Source of the DNA: Phycisphaerae bacterium
GTDB taxonomy: Bacteria > Planctomycetota > Phycisphaerae > JAAYCJ01
Direction of reading: 5' to 3'
Assembly: GCA_012729815.1 (NCBI GenBank)
Contig: JAAYCJ010000016.1
Span: forward strand, 1 to 56,258
Length of the DNA stretch: 56,258 bases
The position numbers and the translations under genes were made by a program. The notes below the pieces were generated by a model that saw only the letters and a program-made list of their open reading frames with translations, ran no database searches and had not been told where the DNA came from. Shown here piece after piece: positions 42,466 through 49,565 of the stretch. Numbering within the stretch: the stretch's first letter is position 1; each line of letters opens with the position of its first letter.

Positions 42466-44595
42466 TCAGTCGGGCGAGTGGTTGACGCGGTAGAGGACGC
42501 GGGCGGGCGTGTGGTCGCCGCGGAATTCGATGGTCGGGCCCCAGGCTCCGGCGCGGCGGACCGTGAACTGCGGGCGTGAGTTGAGGTAGCGGAAGATTCT
42601 GGGGCGGATGGACTGGTCGAAGCCGTAGGTGTCGGCGAGGCGGCGGATTTCGAGCCAATCGACGTAGATGTAGTCCGGTTTGGTGCGGGCGAGGTATTCC
42701 TTGAGGTCGCGCAGGCCCGGGGCGATTCCAGCGGCTTGGGCGAAATCGTTGCGGTTAAAGACGGTCCAGTAGATCGGATTGCCGATGACGTAGAAGGGCC
42801 GGGCTTCGCCGATGAGCATGACGCGGGCGTTCGGCTGTTCGTTGACCACGCCCAGGTATTCGCTTCCGGGCACGTCGCCGCGGAGGAAGTAGGCGTGAGC
42901 GCCGAAGAGGTTGAGGGGCTGGCCGGTAGGCGCGTAGAGGTGGCGGTGGTAGCGGCGTTGGGCGTCGAGCCAGTTGATGCCGGAGGCGATCAGGAGGAGG
43001 GCGACCAGCGGCACGGACCAGAACTGGCGGCCGGGCGGAGCGACGGTTTCGGCGGAACGGGCGATCAGGAACGGGACAAGGGCCAAAAGCGGTACGAGGA
43101 AGCGGCCCTGCAGGTGGGTGGCGAAGAGCCAGACCGCGATCCCGATCAGAAGGATCAATAGCAACAGGTGGTCGCAGAACCGCTGACGGCGGGTGAGGAA
43201 GACCAGCCAGGGCAGCAGGAGGACTGCGAGGCCGAAGCGGGGCAGGTCGAGGATGGGCGGCGGGTTGAGGATGTCGCGGGCCCGCTGCTGGTCGCCGAGG
43301 TTGCGGTGCTTCTGGGCGAGGAAGTGATCTACGACGATGTTGCGGCCGCCGGTCCAGTAGAGGGCGGCGAGGCGTCCGGCGACCGATTGCTGGTCCGGAC
43401 GCGGCGAGTGGCCCTGTTGCCAGCGTTCGGCGAGGGCGTCGCTCCAGTCGCGGCCGCCGAAGCGGTCGTAGGCGATTGGGAAGACGGGGTTGCCGGTCCA
43501 GAAGAGGTTGCGGAGCAGATAGGGCGAGAGACCGATGGCGGCGAAGACGGCGACGGCGAGCGGATAGAGCAGAAAGCCGCGGTAGCGCCGAACGGCGACG
43601 GCGCCGAGGGCGGCGGCGATGACGACGCCGGGAGCGAGCATGGCCAGGGCGGTGTACTTGTACCCCCCTACCAGGCCGAGCATCAGGCCGATCAGGCCGG
43701 AGGCGCGAAGGTCGAGTGTGGCGTCGCGCAGGGTGGTGACGAGGACGCCGACAATCACGATCGACAGGAACAGCATGGGCATTTCGACGTAGGCGAGCGG
43801 GGCGAGGTAGGCCATCCAGCCGCAGGTGGCCAAAGCGGCGGCGGCCAGGGCGGCGGGCCAGGTTCCCCACGGGCGAACGAAGATCCAGACGGCCAGGACG
43901 CAGGCGAAGGCGAAACCGGTGTGGGTCAGTTGCGCGGCGTAGACGGCGGCGTATGGTCCGCGGTTCAGGATTGTGGCCAGGAGGTAGAACATTTCGGCGT
44001 TGGCGGGCAGGTTGGCGTAGGCGTTGTGAGGCAGGAACTCGATGCGGCCGGCGTGGTACCACTCATTGGGGACCTGGAGGTGGTATTCGAGGACGTCGTA
44101 GCCTCCGCCTTCGGCTGACCAGAGGAAACCCGGCGGGACGGTGGCGGCGGCCAGGGCCATGACGGCGAAGGGAAAGATGACGAGCAACAGGAGGGCCCAC
44201 CATCGGCCGAATTCGTAGACGACTTTCTCCGCAGCGGTGCGGCGCAGGTTTTTGTAGAGGATGCCGAGGGCGACGGCGGCCAGGGCAATGACGGCGATCA
44301 GCCAGAGCGTTCGCGAGAGGAGGCCGGCCAATCCGGCCAGCAGGATCAGCGTGGCCAGCAGGCCCGAGCCGAGGGCCCAAGAGGCGACCAAGCGCTGGCT
44401 GATTGTCAGTTTTGGGACGAGCCATCGGACCGGCAGGCAGCCGACGGTCAGTGAGGCGAGGAAGATGCCGAGGACGGCTGGGATTTCGGTCAGGACGATG
44501 TAGAAAACGACGGGTGAGACCCAGTAGAGGGCCGCGACGATAGCGACGACGGCGGCGGAGGCGACGGCGATGGTGATCAGAGTTTGCGTTTTCAC
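42466..44595 (-). CDS. Large multispan membrane protein, glycosyltransferase-like
   Basis: 709 residues with about twelve predicted membrane segments in the first 530 residues and a soluble C-terminal part. An early periplasmic loop has G-G-G-Y-D-V-L-E-Y-H-L-Q-V-P-N-E-W and N-L-P-A-N-A-E-M-F-Y, the type of acidic loop seen in GT-C fold lipid-sugar transferases (GT39/GT83-like). The C-terminal part has R-V-M-L-I-G-E-A-R-P-F-Y, often seen in planctomycete members. It overlaps the upstream membrane protein by 4 nt (ATGA), so both are made together. Sugar and acceptor are unknown. Confidence 0.7.
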   Translation of the reverse strand: MKTQTLITIAVASAAVVAIVAALYWVSPVVFYIVLTEIPAVLGIFLASLTVGCLPVRWLVPKLTISQRLVASWALGSGLLATLILLAGLAGLLSRTLWLIAVIALAAVALGILYKNLRRTAAEKVVYEFGRWWALLLLVIFPFAVMALAAATVPPGFLWSAEGGGYDVLEYHLQVPNEWYHAGRIEFLPHNAYANLPANAEMFYLLATILNRGPYAAVYAAQLTHTGFAFACVLAVWIFVRPWGTWPAALAAAALATCGWMAYLAPLAYVEMPMLFLSIVIVGVLVTTLRDATLDLRASGLIGLMLGLVGGYKYTALAMLAPGVVIAAALGAVAVRRYRGFLLYPLAVAVFAAIGLSPYLLRNLFWTGNPVFPIAYDRFGGRDWSDALAERWQQGHSPRPDQQSVAGRLAALYWTGGRNIVVDHFLAQKHRNLGDQQRARDILNPPPILDLPRFGLAVLLLPWLVFLTRRQRFCDHLLLLILLIGIAVWLFATHLQGRFLVPLLALVPFLIARSAETVAPPGRQFWSVPLVALLLIASGINWLDAQRRYHRHLYAPTGQPLNLFGAHAYFLRGDVPGSEYLGVVNEQPNARVMLIGEARPFYVIGNPIYWTVFNRNDFAQAAGIAPGLRDLKEYLARTKPDYIYVDWLEIRRLADTYGFDQSIRPRIFRYLNSRPQFTVRRAGAWGPTIEFRGDHTPARVLYRVNHSPD

Positions 44596-46250
44596 GGACG
44601 AGAGTTTAGCCGATAGATGACGATCTTGCCAGCGACGACCCGTGCGGTTTTGCCGGCGAGGATCGGTTCTGGGCTGAAGGAGAAGGACTGAACAGGCTGG
44701 AGGATGCGTTCGTCAAGGAGCGGCTGGAGGTCGAGCCGGCGGAGGTACTCGTCCGGGTCGTGGTAGGGGAAGATCATCGCGAGGTAGTCGGTTTGGCGTT
44801 GGCGGAGGTAATGCGGGATGGTGCGGTTGTAGAGGGCGCGGGCGGCATCGGGGTCGCAGAGGCCGCCGACGTCGATAACGGTGCGGCCGGCGAGGTAGGC
44901 GATAGCGCCGATGTCGAAGGCGGCGACTCTGGCGTCGGAGGCGGTGTGGCTGTGGAGCCACGCAGCGGCTGATAGGTGGACGCGGTCGAAGAGGGTGATG
45001 GACTGCCGTGCCGCGATTATCCAGAGGGCGTTGCCGCCCAGGGCGGCGGCCACGACGACGGAGGCCAGGGCGATCAAGGTCGTCCTTAGCGGCCGGGACC
45101 GCGGGCGGTCGATCAGCCAGAGGATGCCCAGTCCGAGGCAGAGCATGGCGAGGATCAGGACCATCGGCTGATACCGTCCAGCGTGGCCGCGAGTGGGCAG
45201 GAAGACGGCGTAGGCGAGCAGGTGAAGGATTGCCCAGATCAGCAGGATCGCGGCCTGCGTGCCGGCCCGGGCCAGATAGGCAATGAATCCGACGAGGGCG
45301 ATTGCGGCGGCGAGGCCGGAGACGATCCAGGCGACGGTGCCCGGCAGGCCCAGATGGACGAGGATGGCTTGGCCGAAACTGAACTGCAGGAGGCGATAGC
45401 CCCACACGCCGATCAGCCAGAGGACATTGGCGGCGATGGATAGCGGGTTGAGAGCGGGGCCGGGAGGCTGGCCGATGATCCAGCTTCGGCCCTGGAGGGT
45501 GGTGGGCAGCCATTGGCCGGTGACGGCGTGCTGCCAGATCAGACCGATGGCGACGGCGGCTGCGCAGGCGGCGAGGGGAATGAGCCACGATGCGCGGCGG
45601 CACCGGTCGGAGGGTTCTCGCAGGCGATGGAGGAAAGCCCACGCGGCGACGGCCAAGCCGACGGTGATGCCTTCCGGACGGGTCAGGCCGGTCAGGACGA
45701 TCAGCAGGCCGGTCGTCCAGTGGCGGCCGGCGGAGGCGGATCGGATGGCGGCCAGGCCCAGGGCCAGCATGAGCAGCGTCTCCATGCCAGTGAAGGCGTA
45801 CCAGATCAGGTTGCCGCAGGCGGCGACGAGAACGACCAGAAGCAGCCGTTGGCGAGGACTGGCTGGCACGAGTTCGCGTGCGATTCCAGCGGCCAGGACG
45901 GCGACGGCGATCAGCGCGAGGAGGTTGACGGCGTAGGCGGCGAGCACACCCGCGTGGTTCAGGAGAAAGGCGGGCGTCAAGGCCAGGACGTACAGGATGG
46001 AGGTGTCGCCGGCTGAAGGCTGGTCGGGATTGAGGCCCCAGACTCCGAAGTCGGCGAGGTTTCGGGCGTAGGCGAGGTGGATCCAGCCATCGTCGAGGGT
46101 GAAACCGAGGCCGTGGTGGAGAGATGCGGAGACAATGGAGATCAGATAGACCGCGAACAGTCCGGCGGCAATGACGGCGGCGGGGAAAGCCGCTGACCTG
46201 AGCGATCGGTTTGTCGATTGACGGTGTAATGGGTCATTCATACAATGCAT
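44592..46250 (-). CDS. GT39-like membrane glycosyltransferase
   Basis: 552 residues with about eleven predicted membrane segments. The first periplasmic loop reads F-T-L-D-D-G-W-I-H-L-A-Y-A-R-N-L-A-D, the DD-type motif of GT-C enzymes such as ArnT and protein mannosyltransferases, which use polyprenyl-phosphate sugars. The C-terminal soluble part contains F-D-I-G-A-I-A-Y, often found in such proteins. Two starts are possible, 46250 and 46241; neither has a clear ribosome site. Its first bases overlap a plus-strand promoter (46218-46246). Confidence 0.75.
   Translation of the reverse strand: MHCMNDPLHRQSTNRSLRSAAFPAAVIAAGLFAVYLISIVSASLHHGLGFTLDDGWIHLAYARNLADFGVWGLNPDQPSAGDTSILYVLALTPAFLLNHAGVLAAYAVNLLALIAVAVLAAGIARELVPASPRQRLLLVVLVAACGNLIWYAFTGMETLLMLALGLAAIRSASAGRHWTTGLLIVLTGLTRPEGITVGLAVAAWAFLHRLREPSDRCRRASWLIPLAACAAAVAIGLIWQHAVTGQWLPTTLQGRSWIIGQPPGPALNPLSIAANVLWLIGVWGYRLLQFSFGQAILVHLGLPGTVAWIVSGLAAAIALVGFIAYLARAGTQAAILLIWAILHLLAYAVFLPTRGHAGRYQPMVLILAMLCLGLGILWLIDRPRSRPLRTTLIALASVVVAAALGGNALWIIAARQSITLFDRVHLSAAAWLHSHTASDARVAAFDIGAIAYLAGRTVIDVGGLCDPDAARALYNRTIPHYLRQRQTDYLAMIFPYHDPDEYLRRLDLQPLLDERILQPVQSFSFSPEPILAGKTARVVAGKIVIYRLNSRP
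46218..46246 (+). promoter_or_regulatory. Promoter reading toward the zinc-ribbon and SDR genes
   Basis: TTGACG (46218-46223) and TACAAT (46241-46246) are separated by 17 bp. It lies within the 5' end of the opposite GT39-like gene and gives a leader of about 85 nt for the gene at 46338. A second TACAAT is at 46314-46319 without a good -35. Confidence 0.65.
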
Positions 46251-46337
46251 TCGATCGGCAGAAACGGCAAGACGGCTGGATGATAACCGGCCGGTAGCCG
46301 CCGCTCAAGCCGGTACAATCGAGAACGGGAGGCGACG

Positions 46338-46553
46338 ATGGAGCGTCCAATCAGCGAGAAGGACCGCCAGCGGGCCAAGCAGTGCCTGGAATGCCCGGTC
46401 TGCCGGCGTGCGCGGGCGAAGCAGCGCGGCTTGGCGTTCTGGTTGGTCAAGCGGGTCGAAGGGTCGCTGTGTCCGAACTGCAAGGCGTACGAGCGGGTGT
46501 ACGGGCGCAAGGCCCACGAACCGATCTCCAAGGGCGGGGACTCGCGGTCATGA
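46338..46553 (+). CDS. Small zinc-ribbon-like protein of unknown function
   Basis: 71 residues. Two C-x2-C pairs, in C-L-E-C-P-V-C and L-C-P-N-C, separated by about 24 residues with many Arg and Lys, suggest one bound zinc and possible nucleic-acid contact. A strong GGAGG lies five bases before the ATG, which supports that it is translated. It is 25 bp ahead of the SDR gene on the same strand, so probably in one transcript. I do not recognise a named family. Confidence 0.72.
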   Translation: MERPISEKDRQRAKQCLECPVCRRARAKQRGLAFWLVKRVEGSLCPNCKAYERVYGRKAHEPISKGGDSRS

Positions 46554-46578
46554 AGCACCTTTGAAGGGGGCGTGATCG

Positions 46579-47385
46579 ATGGCGACAGGCGACGCGTTCG
46601 CACGGGGCAAGAGCGTTCTGGTGACCGGGGCGTCCAGCGGGATCGGGTACGAACTGACGCGGTGTTTTGCGCGGGACGGGTACGACCTGGTGCTGCTGGC
46701 CCGGCAGGTCGAGGCGCTCGAGAAGACGGCAGAGGAGATGCACCGCGAGTTCGAGGTAGAGACGCGGGTTCTCGCCAGGGACCTTTCCGATCCGGCGGCG
46801 TCGCGGCAGGTGCATGACCGGCTGGCCGGCGACGGGGTGGAGATTGACGTGCTGGTCAACAACGCCGGGCTCGGGACGTACGGGCGGTTCGCCCAGACCG
46901 ACCTGGAGAAGGAACTGGCGATGATCCAGGTGAACGTGACGGCGTTGACGGGGTTGAGCAAGTTGTTTCTGCGGGACATGCTGGGGCGCGGGCGCGGGCG
47001 GATTCTGAACGTGGGTTCGATGGCGGGTTTTCAGCCGGGGCCGCTGATGGCGGTGTACTATGCGACCAAGGCGTACGTGCTGTCGCTGACGCAGGCGTTG
47101 GCCAATGAGATTGCCGGCTCCGGCGTGACGGTGAGCGTGCTGTGTCCGGGTCCGACGGAGACCGACTTTACGCGTCGGGCGGGCACGGGGAAGGTGGCGA
47201 TGTTTCAATCGTCGCGGGCGATGGACGCGAGGACGGTGGCCCGGATCGGGTATCGCGGGCTGATGCGGGGCAAGACGATCATCATCCCCAAAGGCGGCGA
47301 CCGGCTGTTGATACAGCTTGAACGCCTGTTGCCGCGCAAGACGGTGACGGAAATCGTGCGCCGGTTTCAGGAGAGCCGGTCGTAG
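46579..47385 (+). CDS. Short-chain dehydrogenase/reductase (classical SDR)
   Basis: 268 residues. Cofactor loop T-G-A-S-S-G-I-G at 16-23, N-N-A-G in V-L-V-N-N-A-G, the catalytic Ser in V-G-S-M-A-G, and Tyr and Lys in Y-Y-A-T-K. The region after P-G-P-T-E-T-D-F and the tail with R-L-L-P-R-K match the DltE/YqjQ-type SDR subgroup. It uses NAD(P)H; the substrate is unknown. AAGGGGG precedes the ATG. Confidence 0.92.
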   Translation: MATGDAFARGKSVLVTGASSGIGYELTRCFARDGYDLVLLARQVEALEKTAEEMHREFEVETRVLARDLSDPAASRQVHDRLAGDGVEIDVLVNNAGLGTYGRFAQTDLEKELAMIQVNVTALTGLSKLFLRDMLGRGRGRILNVGSMAGFQPGPLMAVYYATKAYVLSLTQALANEIAGSGVTVSVLCPGPTETDFTRRAGTGKVAMFQSSRAMDARTVARIGYRGLMRGKTIIIPKGGDRLLIQLERLLPRKTVTEIVRRFQESRS

Positions 47386-47397
47386 CGATTGAATGTA

Positions 47398-48093
47398 TCA
47401 GGCGGATCGGCGCGGGCGGCGAACGAGCATTCCGAGAGCGCCGCAGGCCAGCAGCGCGATCACCGAAGGTTCGGGGATCGGGATTTCTTCGTTGACCGCA
47501 TCGATGACGGATTCGCTTCCGCCGTCGGGAAAGGCCAGGACGTGCAGGCCGACCCGCAGCGTGCCGTTCTGGAGTTCATCCATCACGTCGAAGATGGTCT
47601 GGCCGTTCTGCAGCGTGAAGGCGATATCGACCCACTCGCCGAAGGGGTCATTCTTGACGCCGTTTTTCGGCGGCGGGTTGACGGCTCCGATGTTGAACCC
47701 GCGAGAAGCCTCGAACGGCGGGGTCAGGTTCTGGCCGCCGGGCAGGTTATCCGGGCCGGGATAGGCACGGGCGAACTCGGTGCCCGGTCCGTTGGTGATC
47801 GTATCGACGCCCAGCAGCGAACCGTCGTCGAAGTAGATTCGGGCGATGGAGCAGTCGATGGCGCTTTCGTTGTAGAAGGTGAAATGGGCCAAGCCGTCGC
47901 CGTAGTCCTCGACGGTCATGTAGAGGTACAGCCCCGGGTAAGGCATATCCTCACCCTCCTGGTCGAAGGCGGTGAACTCGTAGAAAGACGCCTGGGCGAC
48001 GGCTGGGGCAACAATCGCCGCTGCGATCAGAAGCACCCGACAGACCCCGCCCAACTTTCCACCAACCGATGCGACCCGATCCCCTCGATTCAT
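47398..48093 (-). CDS. PEP-CTERM sorting-signal protein
   Basis: 231 residues. The N-terminal signal peptide has a hydrophobic core V-L-L-I-A-A-A-I-V-A-P-A-V and a likely cut after A-Q-A. A secreted beta-rich region follows. The C-terminus is the classic PEP-CTERM tripartite signal: P-E-P-S, hydrophobic V-I-A-L-L-A-C-G-A-L-G-M-L-V, then R-R-P-R-R. Such proteins are processed by exosortase (EpsH) and usually associated with exopolysaccharide; no exosortase is in the window. It has an unusual leader with its own promoter and a terminator-like hairpin. Confidence 0.9.
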   Translation of the reverse strand: MNRGDRVASVGGKLGGVCRVLLIAAAIVAPAVAQASFYEFTAFDQEGEDMPYPGLYLYMTVEDYGDGLAHFTFYNESAIDCSIARIYFDDGSLLGVDTITNGPGTEFARAYPGPDNLPGGQNLTPPFEASRGFNIGAVNPPPKNGVKNDPFGEWVDIAFTLQNGQTIFDVMDELQNGTLRVGLHVLAFPDGGSESVIDAVNEEIPIPEPSVIALLACGALGMLVRRPRRSA

Positions 48094-48163
48094 CTTTCCT
48101 GCTCCTTTTCCCAGCGGGGCCAGTGACTACTCCTGGGCCGCCGCCAACCTACGGACAATAAAA

Positions 48164-48203
48164 AAGCCCGGGACGGAGTCTCAGCGATCTCTCTCCCGGG
48201 CTT
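48164..48203 (-). terminator. Intrinsic terminator or attenuator ahead of the PEP-CTERM gene
   Basis: A 10-bp stem AAGCCCGGGA (48164-48173) with TCCCGGGCTT (48194-48203), a 20-nt loop, then a T run on the minus strand. It lies about 70 bp before the PEP-CTERM start and about 50 bp after the promoter at 48256-48284. It can end the pfkA transcript, or act as a leader attenuator. Confidence 0.8.
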
Positions 48204-48255
48204 CCAAGTCTCACTTGTTATCATCCGCCGCAGTTTTCTACGACGGAATAGTTTC

Positions 48256-48284
48256 ATTGTAGGGAATTCCGCTGGAACCGTCAA
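48256..48284 (-). promoter_or_regulatory. Promoter in the leader of the PEP-CTERM gene
   Basis: On the minus strand TTGACG (48284-48279) and TACAAT (48261-48256) are separated by 17 bp. Both hexamers are identical to those of the promoter at 46218-46246. A start near 48249 gives a transcript of about 85-90 nt up to the terminator-like hairpin. Confidence 0.7.
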
Positions 48285-48385
48285 TATGGAAAACCGCGAG
48301 TGGAAACAAAAAAGTCGGCCCAGGAGCCCCGCTTGGTCCTATAACTATCCGGCAGCCAAGGAGTTACTGATCTGTGACCCATCTT

Positions 48386-49363
48386 CTACTGCGCCAGGAC
48401 GGGCAGGATTTCCATGAGGAAGGGATCGAGGGGTTTTTCGTCGCGCCGGGACCACGTCTGTTCAAGGGGGGTGGCGACGGGTTTTCCGGCGATTTCGCCC
48501 ACCATGACGCCGGTCTGGCCCTCGGCGGCGAGCTGGACGGCGTAGGCCCCGAGCTTGCTGGCCAGGATTCGGTCGCGGGCGGTGGGCGATCCGCCGCGTT
48601 GGATGTAGCCGAGGATGGCGACGCGGTACTCGTGGCGGCCGAGTTGTTCGAGTTTTTCGGCGATCTCGTGGACGGCCCCGGCTTTTCCGCGTTCGGAGAC
48701 GACGACGATTCCGGTGCGTTTGCCGCGGGCGAGGCCCGCTTCGAGCAGATCGGCGATCTGTTGGAGGGATTCGCCGCTCTCGGGCAGAACGACATATTCG
48801 GCCCCTCCGGCGACGGTCACGTCAAGGGCGATGAAGCCCGCCCATCGGCCCATGACCTCGACGAGGAAGAAGCGGTCGTGGGATTCGGCGGTGTCGCGGA
48901 TGCGGTCGATGGACTCGAGGGCGGTGTTAATGGCGGTGTCGTAGCCGATGGTGTAGTCGGTGCCGAACAGGTCGTTGTCGATGGTACCGGGAACGCCGAT
49001 GATCTGGCCCGGCCAGAATCGGGACAGGGCGGCCAGGCCGTGGAAGGTGCCGTCGCCGCCAATGCCGATCAGGGCGGAGACGTTGCGGCGGGCCAGGTTC
49101 GCTGCCCCCTTCTTCTGACCCTCGTCGGTCATGAACTCTTTGGAGCGGGCGGTATGGAGGATAGTTCCTCCCCGCTGGATGATGTTGGAGACCGATCGGG
49201 AGTCCATTGGCCGGAGGTTGTCATCAATGAGGCCCTGATAGCCGCGGATGACGCCGTGAACCTCGTAGCCACTCGCAATGGCCATTCGGACGACCGCACG
49301 GATGGCAGCGTTCATGCCGGGTGCGTCGCCGCCGCTGGTGAAGACCGCAATGGATTTGTTCAT
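48386..49363 (-). CDS. pfkA: ATP-dependent 6-phosphofructokinase
   Basis: 325 residues. Phosphorylates fructose-6-phosphate with ATP. G-G-D-G-T at 102-106 and P-G-T-I-D-N-D at 125-131 carry the Gly residues of ATP-type enzymes, unlike the PPi-type gene at 23.8 kb. The start M-N-K-S-I-A-V-F-T-S-G-G-D-A-P-G-M-N-A is canonical, and the catalytic-loop E-V-M-G-R is present. The open frame extends to 49576 without family features, so the ATG at 49363 is chosen. Minus strand, divergent from the large lipoprotein gene. Confidence 0.95.
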   Translation of the reverse strand: MNKSIAVFTSGGDAPGMNAAIRAVVRMAIASGYEVHGVIRGYQGLIDDNLRPMDSRSVSNIIQRGGTILHTARSKEFMTDEGQKKGAANLARRNVSALIGIGGDGTFHGLAALSRFWPGQIIGVPGTIDNDLFGTDYTIGYDTAINTALESIDRIRDTAESHDRFFLVEVMGRWAGFIALDVTVAGGAEYVVLPESGESLQQIADLLEAGLARGKRTGIVVVSERGKAGAVHEIAEKLEQLGRHEYRVAILGYIQRGGSPTARDRILASKLGAYAVQLAAEGQTGVMVGEIAGKPVATPLEQTWSRRDEKPLDPFLMEILPVLAQ

Positions 49364-49494
49364 AATTAAGTCTCGCTGATATCCTTGAGGGGCAGGCGGA
49401 GGAATCTTCGGTTTATGGATGTAAATCGCTTGAATGGTAGTCAGAATTATCACACGGATCAACAGCATTTCGCGGATCAGGCCCCCGCACGTCC

Positions 49495-49522
49495 TTGCCG
49501 TCACATGAAGGCTCGGTACAAT
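49495..49522 (+). promoter_or_regulatory. Promoter of the large lipoprotein gene
   Basis: TTGCCG (49495-49500) and TACAAT (49517-49522) are separated by 16 bp. The predicted leader is about 37 nt. Confidence 0.6.
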
Positions 49523-49565
49523 GGAGCCTTGGGATGTGGCGGAGCGAGCTTCTGGAGCATCACAG

